From an uncultured Acidobacteriia bacterium (GTDB lineage: Bacteria > Acidobacteriota > Terriglobia > Bryobacterales > Bryobacteraceae), in contig CAIYDY010000309.1 of the NCBI GenBank assembly GCA_903925015.1, positions 1-63,361 of the forward strand: a DNA stretch of 63,361 nucleotides, in the 5' to 3' direction. A program made the translations under genes and the position numbers. Below the pieces are notes generated by a model. That model was not told the DNA's origin and did not search any database. It saw only the letters and a program-made list of their open reading frames with translations. Each line of letters starts with the position of its first letter. Position 1 is the first letter of the stretch. Positions 16,338 through 24,336 of the stretch are shown piece after piece.

Positions 16338-17372
16338 TCAAGGCGTTCGGACTCGCTCCGACACGATTGTGACCTGCAAATCGCGGATTTGGTTCACCAG
16401 TGGGATCAGCTTCGGGGTGAAGCGGGTCACTAGGATCTGAGTCACACCCCGTGCCCGGGCATAGGCGGCCAAGGCGCCTTGAGGGTCCACGCCGGGAAGT
16501 GCCCGGGTCTCGATTCTCAGGTTCGCGCAGAAAGCAAGATGTTGGCACACAGCGTCGGCATCAGACTCGTTGTAGGCCGCAATGCAGGGACAGCCCAGAT
16601 AATTCGCCACCCTGCGACCACGCCGGATTAGCATTGCCGTGGCAGGGTGCGGGGTGAGCCAAAGAAGGATGCATTCCGTGCCGGTGGAAACCGCTGCAGA
16701 GTCGCCCTCGAAGATCGGTGCCTCTGCCCGCTGCTCCTCCACTTGGTGCGCGGTCTGCCGCAGCGCCAACTCCCGCAAGGCTGACAGATTGCCCTCGTTG
16801 AAGAAGTTTTCCATCGCTTGGCGGGCCTTCTCGGGCGAATAGACGACGCCACGTTCCATCCGATGCAGCAGTGCTCGCGGGGTGACATCCACCATCACGA
16901 CTTCGGCGGCCTCGTCCAGAAGCCAATCGGGAATTGTTTCGCGGACCCGGATCCCCGTTACATGCCAGACCTGGTCATTCAAGCTCTCGATGTGTTGGAC
17001 ATTCAGACTGGTGAGGACGTCGATGCCGGATTCCAGAATCTGAACAACGTCCTCCCAACGCTTTGCCCGCCGCGAACCCGGAATATTGGTGTGGGCAAAC
17101 TCATCGACGACGGCAACCTGCGGGCGACGTGCGATTACGGCGTCGGTGTCCATGTCTTCGAGCGTGGTCCCCCGGTATTCCAGACGAAGACGGGGTACAA
17201 ACTCCAAGCTGTACGTCTTCGCAATGGTTTCGACCCGGGCGTGGGGCTCGAAATAGCCCACCACGACATCAATTCCGCGTGCCTTGAGTTCCTGTGCCTC
17301 AGTGAGCATCTGATAGGTCTTGCCCGTCCCGGCCGCGTAGCCAAGGAAAATTTTCAGTTTGCCCTTGGTCAT
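16338..17372 (-). CDS. KdpD-like sensor protein 2: KdpD N-terminal domain plus USP domain, no kinase
   Basis: A 344-residue protein equal to the cytoplasmic N-terminal half of KdpD. It has Walker A 'G-Y-A-A-G-T-G-K-T-Y' near residues 12-21, Walker B 'V-A-V-V-D-E-F-A-H-T-N' near 95-105, the conserved 'S-R-R-A-K-R-W-E-D-V' and 'N-V-Q-H-I-E-S-L-N-D', and a UspA-like domain from about 230. The four transmembrane helices and the histidine kinase of full KdpD are absent. Truncated KdpD proteins occur in kdp operons of Anabaena and Deinococcus, so lack of a kinase need not mean loss of function. It is the last gene of the operon; its ATG overlaps the stop of the sister gene (ATGA). Confidence 0.85.
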   Translation of the reverse strand: MTKGKLKIFLGYAAGTGKTYQMLTEAQELKARGIDVVVGYFEPHARVETIAKTYSLEFVPRLRLEYRGTTLEDMDTDAVIARRPQVAVVDEFAHTNIPGSRRAKRWEDVVQILESGIDVLTSLNVQHIESLNDQVWHVTGIRVRETIPDWLLDEAAEVVMVDVTPRALLHRMERGVVYSPEKARQAMENFFNEGNLSALRELALRQTAHQVEEQRAEAPIFEGDSAAVSTGTECILLWLTPHPATAMLIRRGRRVANYLGCPCIAAYNESDADAVCQHLAFCANLRIETRALPGVDPQGALAAYARARGVTQILVTRFTPKLIPLVNQIRDLQVTIVSERVRTP

Positions 17373-18406
17373 GAGCGTTGGTGCGGGAAAAGGCGCACGT
17401 CCATTCCTTCGGATGCCTGTATGAGTCGGTCGATGTTGCTGGGAGCCCAGAAGCGCCACCGGGACTGGCGGGTGTGGCCGGCAAAAAGTTGGGTTGCGCG
17501 GTGCTCGCGGGCGAACTGGATGATGGCACCAATCGGGTCCCCCGCAGGCGGAAGCATATGCACTTCGGCGTCCAGGCGGCGTGCGTAGTCCAAGTAGCCT
17601 TGGAGCGTTTCTTCGGCAGCTCGGTTGAGGTCCGGCTGGAGCACGGTGACGGCAAGCAGATGGCCGTGGAAGCGCTTGGCGGACCGGGATGCGCTGTCCA
17701 ACATTGGCCGGGCATCACCGCCGGCAGTGATACAAACGAGAATCCGCTCCTGAATACCCCAACCCTGGTGGATGCCATGGTCATCCATATAGCTCTGGAG
17801 CTGGTGCTCTACAACATCGGCTGCGACCAGAAGGGCGAGTTCCCGGAGCTCCGATATTTGGCGCGGGGGAAGGGTTGAGCGGTCCGGCGGGATGTCAACG
17901 AGCACAATCTCGTCGGCAGCTTGGATAAAGGAAAGTGGAACCGAGTCTGCTGCCCGACGGCCGGTAATCTTTTCGACCGCGTCCTGGTATTCGGCAATGT
18001 GCTGGAGATTCAGCGCTCCAATTACCGTGATACCCAGTTCAGTCAGGGCAAGCGCGTCCTCCCAACGGTGGGCCTTGGATGCCTCTGGAGAGTTTCGATG
18101 TGCCATTTGGTCGAAAAGGCAGATTTCCGGCTTCCGGCTGGCGATTTGGTGGATTGGAAGATTCGGGAGAATCTGGCCGCGCCCCCGGTCCGGACCGTGA
18201 TGGGGCTTCGTGGCGTTTCCCCAATTGGCAACCACAACCTCCTGCCCCCGGCTTCTTCGGCGGTGGGCCTCGTCGAACATGCGGTCGGACTTTCCAGCAT
18301 TCGGGGCGTAGCCCAGGAATATCTTGAGCCGGCCACGCGCCGCAAGGCGCTCCCGCGACTCGATTTGCCGCAGGAGTTCGTCAGGATTGGGCCTGCCCTG
18401 GATCAT
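17369..18406 (-). CDS. KdpD-like sensor protein 1: diverged KdpD N-terminal domain plus USP domain
   Basis: A 345-residue paralogue of the next gene. Walker A is kept ('G-Y-A-P-N-A-G-K-S' near residues 32-40), but the Walker B/HTN region has become 'I-C-L-F-D-Q-M-A-H-R-N', with Glu replaced by Gln. The core 'H-R-W-E-D-A-L-A-L-T-E-L-G-I-T-V-I-G-A-L-N-L-Q-H-I' is recognisable. A UspA-like domain with 'R-I-L-V-C-I-T-A-G-G-D' starts near residue 215. Neither transmembrane segments nor kinase are present. It overlaps kdpC and the second KdpD-like gene by 4 bp each, so all are translationally coupled. The altered Walker B suggests a nucleotide-binding or scaffold role instead of ATP hydrolysis; that is inference. 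Confidence 0.82.
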   Translation of the reverse strand: MIQGRPNPDELLRQIESRERLAARGRLKIFLGYAPNAGKSDRMFDEAHRRRSRGQEVVVANWGNATKPHHGPDRGRGQILPNLPIHQIASRKPEICLFDQMAHRNSPEASKAHRWEDALALTELGITVIGALNLQHIAEYQDAVEKITGRRAADSVPLSFIQAADEIVLVDIPPDRSTLPPRQISELRELALLVAADVVEHQLQSYMDDHGIHQGWGIQERILVCITAGGDARPMLDSASRSAKRFHGHLLAVTVLQPDLNRAAEETLQGYLDYARRLDAEVHMLPPAGDPIGAIIQFAREHRATQLFAGHTRQSRWRFWAPSNIDRLIQASEGMDVRLFPHQRS

Positions 18407-18981
18407 TTTCCGTCCAGTGCTTTTCCGTCCAAAGCAAGATTGAGCTTCAGGACGTTGACCCGGGGTTCCCCCAGGAATCCCAAGTCCCGGCTTTCGATAT
18501 GGGCGGAAACGATGGCCCGGACCGCGTCGGGCGAAATCTTCCGCGCGGCGGCAACGCGGCCGACTTGGGCGTAGGCTGTCGCCGGGGAAACTTCAGGGTC
18601 CAAGCCGCTGGCCGAGGTGGTGATTGCATCGGCCGGGATCGCACCGCTGAAGGCGTTGTCGGCGCGGAACGCGACCGCGTCCTTCGTCAAGCGGTCCGCC
18701 AACGCGGAGTTCGTCGGTCCGAGGTTCGTGCCGCCCGAGTTCGCAGCGTCATAGCCGTTGCCCGCGGCGGAGGGTCGTGGGTGGAAGTACTCTGGCTTGG
18801 CAAAGTTCTGGCCAATCAGGGCGGAGCCTATGACCTTGCCGTTGCGTTCGATGAGGCTGCCGTTGGCCTTTGCGTGGAACAGCGCCTGGGCCGCTCCAGT
18901 GATGGCCAGGGGGTAGAGGATGCCGGTCAACAGGGTGAAGACGAATGTGATGAGAATAGCCGGTTTCAGTTCGGAGAGCAT
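18403..18981 (-). CDS. kdpC: Potassium-transporting ATPase subunit C
   Basis: A 192-residue KdpC: one N-terminal transmembrane helix ('I-L-I-T-F-V-F-T-L-L-T-G-I-L-Y-P-L'), then the periplasmic domain with 'G-S-A-L-I-G-Q-N-F-A-K-P-E-Y-F-H-P-R-P-S-A' and 'G-L-D-P-E-V-S-P-A-T-A-Y-A-Q'. KdpC binds near the KdpA pore and is needed for assembly and K+ affinity of KdpFABC. A 17-bp gap separates it from kdpB, and it overlaps the KdpD-like gene downstream by 4 bp. Confidence 0.96.
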   Translation of the reverse strand: MLSELKPAILITFVFTLLTGILYPLAITGAAQALFHAKANGSLIERNGKVIGSALIGQNFAKPEYFHPRPSAAGNGYDAANSGGTNLGPTNSALADRLTKDAVAFRADNAFSGAIPADAITTSASGLDPEVSPATAYAQVGRVAAARKISPDAVRAIVSAHIESRDLGFLGEPRVNVLKLNLALDGKALDGK

Positions 18982-18998
18982 GGTGTTTTCCTTTTTTC

Positions 18999-21071
18999 CT
19001 ATGCAAGGTGCAGGGCTGCCAGCAGTTGGTCGATGAGCCAGATTCCGGGGAACGGCACCAACACCCCGCCCAAGCCGTACACCAGCAGATTGCGCCGCAG
19101 CAATGTTCCGGCCGACAGTGCCCGGTACGCCACACCGCGCAGAGCGAGCGGGACCAGCGCGATGATGATGAGCGCGTTGAAGATGACGGCGGACAGGATG
19201 GCGCTTTCCGGCGTGTGCAGTCCCATGATATTCAGCTTGCCCAGTTGCGGGTACGTCACCGTGAACAGCGCCGGGATGATGGCGAAGTACTTGGCCACAT
19301 CGTTGGCGATGGAGAAGGTGGTCAAGGCACCGCGCGTGATCAGGAGCTGCTTGCCGATCGCCACAACCTCGATCAGCTTGGTCGGGTTGCTGTCCAGATC
19401 GACCATGTTTCCGGCTTCGCGGGCGGCCACGGTACCGGAGTTCATGGCAAGGCCGACGTCGGCCTGGGCAAGCGCGGGTGCATCGTTGGTGCCGTCGCCG
19501 GTCATGGCAACCAAGCGGCCGCCGGCCTGTTCCTTGCGGATCAGGTCGAGCTTGTCCTTGGGAGTCGCCTGGGCGAGGAAGTCGTCGACACCTGCCTCGG
19601 TGGCAATGGCGGCGGCGGTGAGCGGATTGTCTCCGGTGATCATGACGGTGCGGATTCCCATCTGGCGGAGTTGGGCAAACCGCTCCTTCATCCCGCCTTT
19701 GACAATGTCCTTCAGATGGATGACACCGAGCACCCGGGCATCCTCGGATACGACCAATGGGGTACCGCCGCTGCGGGAGATGCCGTCGGAGGCGCTGTCG
19801 ACCGTTGGAGGGAAGGTTCCACCAAGCGCCACAATGTGGTTGCGGATGGAGCCGGTGGCACCCTTGCGGATCGCGTGGCCTTCGAAATCGATGCCGCTCA
19901 TCCGGGTTTGGGCCGTGAATGGAATGAACTCGGCGGCGCTCAGGTCGTGGACCTGATCGGCGATGTCCCGCCCGCGCAGGCCATATCTATCCTTTGCCAG
20001 CACCACAATGCTGCGGCCTTCCGGGGTCTCGTCGGCAAGGCTGGAAAGCTGGGCTGCGGCTGCCATTTCGGCCTCCGACACGCCGGGTGCCGGAATGAAT
20101 TCGACTGCTTGCCGGTTTCCAAGGGTAATCGTGCCGGTTTTGTCGAGGAGCAATGTATTGACGTCGCCCGCCGCCTCAACCGCCTTGCCGCTCATGGCGA
20201 GCACGTTGTGCTGCATCACGCGGTCCATTCCGGCGATGCCGATGGCGGAAAGCAAGCCGCCGATAGTGGTTGGAATCAGGCACACCAGCAGCGAGACGAG
20301 CACGATGACGCTCGGTATGCTCCCCGACTTGGCCTGTACGGCGCTGAATTGGGCGAACGGTGCGAGTGTCATCACCGCGAACATGAAGATCAGCGTGAGA
20401 CCGGCGATCAGGATGTTCAGTGCAATCTCGTTCGGCGTTTTCTGGCGTTGGGCGCCTTCGACGAGGGCAATCATCCGGTCGAGGAACGTTTCGCCGGGGT
20501 TGGAAGTGATCCGGACCTTGATGTAGTCGGAGAGAACCTTGGTGCCGCCTGTGACGGCGCTCCGGTCTCCGCCGGATTCCCGAATGACCGGGGCACTTTC
20601 GCCGGTGATTACGGATTCATCCACGCTGGCGATGCCTTCGATGACTTCGCCGTCGCCGGGGATCACGTCATTGGGCTCGCAGAGGCAGATATCGTCCTTG
20701 CGCAGCGAGGAGGACGCAACAATCTGGACCGTGCCATCGGCGGTGAGCTTCTTGGCATCGGAGTCGGACTTGGTCTTCCGGAGGCTGTCGGCTTGCGCCT
20801 TTCCACGGCCTTCGGCCATTGCCTCGGCGAAATTGGCGAACAGAACGGTGAACCAGAGCCAAGCTGCGATCTGGGTTTCGAACATGGTGCCATGTGAACC
20901 CGTAAAGGCGGTTCGCAGGGCGAGCCCGGAAACAAGAATGGCACCGACTTCGACAACGAGCATGACCGGATTCTTGGCCAAGGTGCGGGGGTTGAGCTTG
21001 ACGAACGAGTCCAGGATGGCCCGTTTCGCGAGGGGTGGGTCGAACAAAGGTCTGGGTGTTTGTGTGGACAT
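18999..21071 (-). CDS. kdpB: Potassium-transporting P-type ATPase subunit B
   Basis: A 690-residue P-type ATPase, the energy-coupling subunit of KdpFABC. The actuator motif TGES is at about 156-159, the phosphorylated Asp310 in DKTGTIT, the nucleotide-binding domain at about 330-450, and the hinge motif is '[11 protein letters not shown]'. Three transmembrane helices before and three after the cytoplasmic core follow the usual plan. The Ser in the TGES neighbourhood ('[10 protein letters not shown]') that is inhibited by phosphorylation in E. coli KdpB has an equivalent here. 12 bp from kdpA. Confidence 0.97.
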   Translation of the reverse strand: MSTQTPRPLFDPPLAKRAILDSFVKLNPRTLAKNPVMLVVEVGAILVSGLALRTAFTGSHGTMFETQIAAWLWFTVLFANFAEAMAEGRGKAQADSLRKTKSDSDAKKLTADGTVQIVASSSLRKDDICLCEPNDVIPGDGEVIEGIASVDESVITGESAPVIRESGGDRSAVTGGTKVLSDYIKVRITSNPGETFLDRMIALVEGAQRQKTPNEIALNILIAGLTLIFMFAVMTLAPFAQFSAVQAKSGSIPSVIVLVSLLVCLIPTTIGGLLSAIGIAGMDRVMQHNVLAMSGKAVEAAGDVNTLLLDKTGTITLGNRQAVEFIPAPGVSEAEMAAAAQLSSLADETPEGRSIVVLAKDRYGLRGRDIADQVHDLSAAEFIPFTAQTRMSGIDFEGHAIRKGATGSIRNHIVALGGTFPPTVDSASDGISRSGGTPLVVSEDARVLGVIHLKDIVKGGMKERFAQLRQMGIRTVMITGDNPLTAAAIATEAGVDDFLAQATPKDKLDLIRKEQAGGRLVAMTGDGTNDAPALAQADVGLAMNSGTVAAREAGNMVDLDSNPTKLIEVVAIGKQLLITRGALTTFSIANDVAKYFAIIPALFTVTYPQLGKLNIMGLHTPESAILSAVIFNALIIIALVPLALRGVAYRALSAGTLLRRNLLVYGLGGVLVPFPGIWLIDQLLAALHLA

Positions 21072-21083
21072 TCTTAAGCTCCG

Positions 21084-22862
21084 TTACTGCATCAAGTGCT
21101 CGACGATTGGCCCGAGCGAGAGGGCCGGGAAGTAGGTGAGTGCTCCGACGATGATCACGACGCCCGCCAGGAGTCCGACAAACAGGGGTCCATGGGTGGG
21201 GAAGGTTCCCGCCGAGACCGGGATTTGTTTCTTCGCGGCCAGGGATCCGGCGATGGCCAGCAACGGGAGCAGCATGAGGAAGCGTCCAGCCAGCATGGCG
21301 ATTCCCAAGGTCATGTTGTACCAGGGCGTGTTCGCGTTCAGACCGGCGAAGGCGCTGCCGTTATTGCCGGTGGCGCTGGCATAGGCGTAGAGGATCTCGG
21401 AGAAACCGTGCGCGCCGGGATTGTTGATGTTGGCGGCTGCCGGACCGGGCGGATTCCAGTAACCGGCCTTGGCGAAATCGGCCACGGCGGAACCGGCGGC
21501 GAAGAAGAGAACGCTGGCTGCAAGCACCAGCATCGCCAGCATCGCCATCTTGACCTCTTTCTGCTCAATCTTCTTGCCGAGGTATTCAGGCGTTCGTCCC
21601 ACCATCAGCCCGGCGATGAAGACGGCGAGAATCGCGAACATCAACATGCCGTAGAGGCCGGACCCCACGCCACCGAAAACCACTTCGCCCAGTTCGATAT
21701 TGAAAAGCGGGACCAGACCGCCCAAAGGGGTATAGCTGTCGTGCCAGGAGTTGATCGCGCCGCAACTGGCATCGGTGGTGACCGTCGCGAAGAGGGCGGA
21801 ATCGGCGATGCCGAATCGGGTCTCCTTGCCCTCCATATTGCCTCCGGCCTGGGAACCGGCAGTTTCATTGAGTGTGGCCGATGTCTCGATGCCTGCTTTT
21901 GCCAGCATCGGGGTACCCTTCTGTTCAAAGTGGTATGCGGCCAGAACTCCGCCGAACCACAGGAGCGTCATCGTTGCGAACAGTGCCCAGCCCTGCCGGG
22001 TGTCGCGCACCATCTTCCCAAAGGTGTAGGTGAGAGCGCCGGGGATCAGGAAGATCAGGAATGTCTGGAACATGTTCGTGAGGGGCGTCGGGTTCTCGAA
22101 CGGGTGTGCGGAATTGGCGTTGAAGAAGCCTCCGCCATTGGTGCCGAGCATTTTGATGGCTTCCTGCGAGGCCACCGGCCCCTGCGCGATCAGTTGCGTT
22201 GTGCCTTCGAGGGTGTGGGCCGCCGTGTACTGGTTCAGGTTTTGGATCACACCCTGGGAGCACAGGAATAGCGCCGAGATGATCGAAAGAGGCATGAGGA
22301 TGTAGATCGTCGCCCGCGTGAGATCCGCCCAGAAGTTCCCGATGCCGGAGGCCGAGTGACGCGAGAAGCCCCGCACCATCGCTACGGCAACCCCGAGTCC
22401 AGCGGCAGCGGACAGGAAATTGTGTACGGTCAGTCCCGCCATCTGCACGAAGTAGCTGAGGGTGGTTTCGGGGACGTAACTCTGCCAGTTGGTGTTGCTG
22501 ACAAAGCTGACGGAGGTATTGAATGCGAGGTCCGGGCTGACGTTGTTTTGGCTGAAGGCCCGGGGATTGAATGGGAGCCAGATCTGGAGCCGCTGCATCG
22601 CATATAGGAGGAGGGCGCTGAAGCCGCTGAAGGCGAGGAGCGCGGCGGCGTAGCGAGTCCAGTTCTGGTCCTCGGGTTGCCCGGTTGCATCCAGTTTTAC
22701 GCCGCAAAGACGGTAAAGCAGACGTTCGAGCGGACCCAGAACGGGAGAGAGGAAGTTGCGCCGCCCCTCCATCACGATTGCCATGAAGGTGCCCAGAGGC
22801 TTGGCGCACAAGGCGACAAGCACGATGAAGAAAGTGATTTGGAGCCATCCATTGATGGTCAT
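21084..22862 (-). CDS. kdpA: Potassium-transporting ATPase subunit A (K+ channel-like)
   Basis: A 592-residue polytopic membrane protein of the superfamily of K+ transporters. Selectivity-filter segments are visible, for example 'T-N-G-G-G-F-F-N-A-N-S-A-H-P-F-E-N-P-T' near residues 230-250 and 'F-V-S-N-T-N-W-Q-S-Y' near 115-125. It supplies the K+ path of KdpFABC. The ATG at 22862 has GGAG about 12 bases upstream and starts 2 bp after the kdpF stop; the longer reading to 22910 would run into kdpF. Confidence 0.97.
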   Translation of the reverse strand: MTINGWLQITFFIVLVALCAKPLGTFMAIVMEGRRNFLSPVLGPLERLLYRLCGVKLDATGQPEDQNWTRYAAALLAFSGFSALLLYAMQRLQIWLPFNPRAFSQNNVSPDLAFNTSVSFVSNTNWQSYVPETTLSYFVQMAGLTVHNFLSAAAGLGVAVAMVRGFSRHSASGIGNFWADLTRATIYILMPLSIISALFLCSQGVIQNLNQYTAAHTLEGTTQLIAQGPVASQEAIKMLGTNGGGFFNANSAHPFENPTPLTNMFQTFLIFLIPGALTYTFGKMVRDTRQGWALFATMTLLWFGGVLAAYHFEQKGTPMLAKAGIETSATLNETAGSQAGGNMEGKETRFGIADSALFATVTTDASCGAINSWHDSYTPLGGLVPLFNIELGEVVFGGVGSGLYGMLMFAILAVFIAGLMVGRTPEYLGKKIEQKEVKMAMLAMLVLAASVLFFAAGSAVADFAKAGYWNPPGPAAANINNPGAHGFSEILYAYASATGNNGSAFAGLNANTPWYNMTLGIAMLAGRFLMLLPLLAIAGSLAAKKQIPVSAGTFPTHGPLFVGLLAGVVIIVGALTYFPALSLGPIVEHLMQ

Positions 22863-22864
22863 GA

Positions 22865-22948
22865 TTAGAATTTCTCCGGTTTCAGAAGTGCGTAGAGCAG
22901 ATAGCAGCACAGTGCGATGGCTGTGACTCCGGCGATGACGTAGTCCAT
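22865..22948 (-). CDS. kdpF: Potassium-transporting ATPase subunit F, small membrane peptide
   Basis: A 27-residue peptide that is almost all one transmembrane helix (MDYVIAGVTAIALCCYLL, then YALLKPEKF). The ending 'Y-A-L-L-K-P-E-K-F' is the hallmark of KdpF, which stabilises the KdpABC complex in the inner membrane. An AGGA ribosome-binding site lies 7 bases before its ATG. It sits between the unnamed small peptide and kdpA, with gaps of 10 and 2 bp, as expected for the first classical gene of a kdpFABC operon. Confidence 0.93.
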   Translation of the reverse strand: MDYVIAGVTAIALCCYLLYALLKPEKF

Positions 22949-22958
22949 TTTTTATCCT

Positions 22959-23042
22959 TTAGAGCTTGTCGCAGGCCTTGGTGAAAAGCCAAGCTGCGGC
23001 GAAGAAGCCGATGATGAGAAGGGCGTAGATGATATCGGGCAT
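22959..23042 (-). CDS. Unnamed 27-residue membrane peptide in the kdp operon
   Basis: A 27-codon frame, MPDIIYALLIIGFFAAAWLF then TKACDKL, predicted as one transmembrane helix with a short charged C-terminus (an x-x-C-D-K-L end). AAGGA about 9 bases before the ATG and its tight position (20 bp after the USP-like gene, 10 bp before kdpF) argue that it is translated. I believe similar short peptides with a '-C-D-R/K-L' ending occur before kdpF in other bacteria, but I know of no assigned function. It could be a second KdpF-like stabiliser. Confidence 0.75.
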   Translation of the reverse strand: MPDIIYALLIIGFFAAAWLFTKACDKL

Positions 23043-23062
23043 AGTGTTGTCCTTTTGGAAAT

Positions 23063-23509
23063 TCAACAGGGGATCAGGACGACCGAATAGCCTTCGGCCG
23101 TGAGAGTCCTGGCTAGGCGCTGCTCGCGGGTCCTCCAAAGTCTGCGGGCGCTTGCGATCACAACCAGTGAGCGTTTGGTGATGGCGTCGCGCAGACAGGC
23201 ATCGAAGTCGCGGGCATACCGGATCTCCCGGTGGACGGGGACGTCCAGGGTGTCGAGCTCCAGCAGTTGCTGTTCGAGGAAGCCGACCGCAATCGGGGAT
23301 TCGCCCATCTGCAGTGGAAACGGGACAAGCTGGATTTTCAGCAACCGGATGGTGGTGTCGAGACCGCTCCCGAGTCTGCCGGCGGCGGCGATCGCAGCCT
23401 TGGCGTTGGTGATGGAGGTGACGGGAACGACGATCTCCAACTTCCGCTGTCCGTCAAGCACCTCTGGAGTTGCCGTTCCGGAACCCGCTAATTGTGTCGC
23501 AGTCTTCAT
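23063..23509 (-). CDS. UspA-like protein heading the kdp operon
   Basis: A 148-residue protein. After a 24-residue N-terminal extension it has a Usp-type alternating fold: strand 'L-E-I-V-V-P-V-T', strand 'T-I-R-L-L-K-I-Q-L-V-P-F-P-L', 'I-R-Y-A-R-D-F-D-A-C-L-R-D-A-I' and 'S-L-V-V-I-A-S-A-R-R-L-W-R-T-R-E-Q-R-L-A-R-T-L'. The last segment resembles the C-terminal USP part of KdpD-like proteins. The ATP-binding G-x2-G-x9-G-S/T signature is not obvious. It is the first gene of the operon, 20 bp ahead of the small peptide, so it probably belongs to potassium or turgor control. Family call moderate. Confidence 0.6.
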   Translation of the reverse strand: MKTATQLAGSGTATPEVLDGQRKLEIVVPVTSITNAKAAIAAAGRLGSGLDTTIRLLKIQLVPFPLQMGESPIAVGFLEQQLLELDTLDVPVHREIRYARDFDACLRDAITKRSLVVIASARRLWRTREQRLARTLTAEGYSVVLIPC

Positions 23510-23590
23510 TTCATACCGCTCCGTTCAATTGAAGGGTAAGGTTGAAGGCGTAAGAAAGCCGTAAGAAGTTTGTTGGGAGTTTGTGGCGTC

Positions 23591-23690
23591 CGCGCCGCGC
23601 CTTGATGGCGCGTGGCCAGCTCGGCGAGCTGGCCGGAGGGTGCCACCCGGGTGCCACCCTGCCCCACATTGGAATTGCCAATGCAGGGTG
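23591..23690. repeat. Cluster of palindromes and an 11-bp tandem repeat, REP-like
   Basis: Within 100 bp are a 9-bp perfect stem with a 3-base loop (GGCCAGCTC 23614-23622 / GAGCTGGCC 23626-23634), two adjacent copies of GGGTGCCACCC (23638-23648 and 23649-23659) each near-palindromic, and a long hairpin in which CACCCTGC (23655-23662) pairs with GCAGGGTG (23683-23690) around an inner CATTGG/CCAATG stem. The cluster lies between the divergently oriented start of the kdp operon and the dead terminase-like gene. This architecture is typical of REP/BIME elements; whether it recurs elsewhere in the genome cannot be seen. Confidence 0.55.
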
Positions 23691-23706
23691 ATGAGTAGGT
23701 CCGGAA

Positions 23707-23964
23707 TCAGGAGTGGGTGTGTAGGTTTAGGGTTGCCTCTAGGGGTTTTATGGTTGGGTCGATGGCGGCCTTGATGAGGTCGCGGGCGAAGACCGAGGTG
23801 CCGTTGTCGACGAATTCGGCGAGGTATTCCTGCCGGAACCACATGGGGGCCATGTTTCGGCGTTCCCGTTCGAGAAATTTTGGCGCTATGCGGGGGTATT
23901 CGGTGGCGGGGGCGGAGATCCGCTCCCAGTCGTCGCCGCCCAGTTCCCACGCTTCTGGGGAACC
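23707..23964 (-). pseudogene. C-terminal remnant of a phage terminase-like protein
   Basis: The last 85 codons of a minus-strand frame read like the C-terminal part of the terminase-like ATPase/nuclease family found in acidobacterial genomes: 'E-A-W-E-L-G-G-D-D-W-E-R-I-S-A-P-A-T-E-Y-P-R-I-A-P-K-F-L-E-R-E-R-R' then 'W-F-R-Q-E-Y-L-A-E-F-V-D' and 'V-F-A-R-D-L-I-K-A-A-I'. The Walker-containing N-terminal half is missing; upstream of 23964 the frame carries no recognisable terminase sequence, and further upstream it is antisense to the U32 gene. No other phage genes are near, so this is a decayed fragment and not a prophage. Confidence 0.6.
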
Positions 23965-24336
23965 CGCGCGGATCACGCCGCCAGAAGCGTCTGAACGGGT
24001 GGCTCCTCTGCGCATTGCAACCGATAAAAAGGTCCCAACGTCGCTGGCGTTGATCCGGCAACCGGTAGGATTGTTCGCCTTTACCATCCGCGAACCGACC
24101 GATGGACGGACCACTTTCGATGGGAGGGAGCGCAGATTGGGCCCGCGAGTGAGATCGGGGCCGCGACAATCATCGCGTTGCGGATGAACGATCCCCAGTC
24201 GGTTTTGCTGCGGGAAGCCTTGGACCGGGAACGGACGGGTATTGGACCGGCGGAGATCAGCCACTCGTCTTAGGGAGCTCCGGCGCACCACCCAAGGCCC
24301 CTCGCGCCGGTTCGCTAGGCTGGACATAGGTCCCGA
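23965..24336 (-). other. Degenerate DNA upstream of the terminase remnant, no intact gene
   Basis: About 370 bp between the recognisable terminase fragment and the U32 gene. Different minus-strand frames show short pieces that could be shattered terminase sequence (for example 'S-R-S-K-T-D-W-G-S-F-I-R-N-A-M' around 24170-24215), separated by stops and shifts. I cannot align them convincingly. The promoter of the plus-strand U32 gene must lie in the right part, but no clear -35/-10 pair stands out. Confidence 0.4.

Noticed and set aside
19008-20897. A 629-codon plus-strand frame
   Set aside because: It is antisense to kdpB, low in hydrophobic structure and without any motif; long shadow frames are expected in GC-rich DNA.
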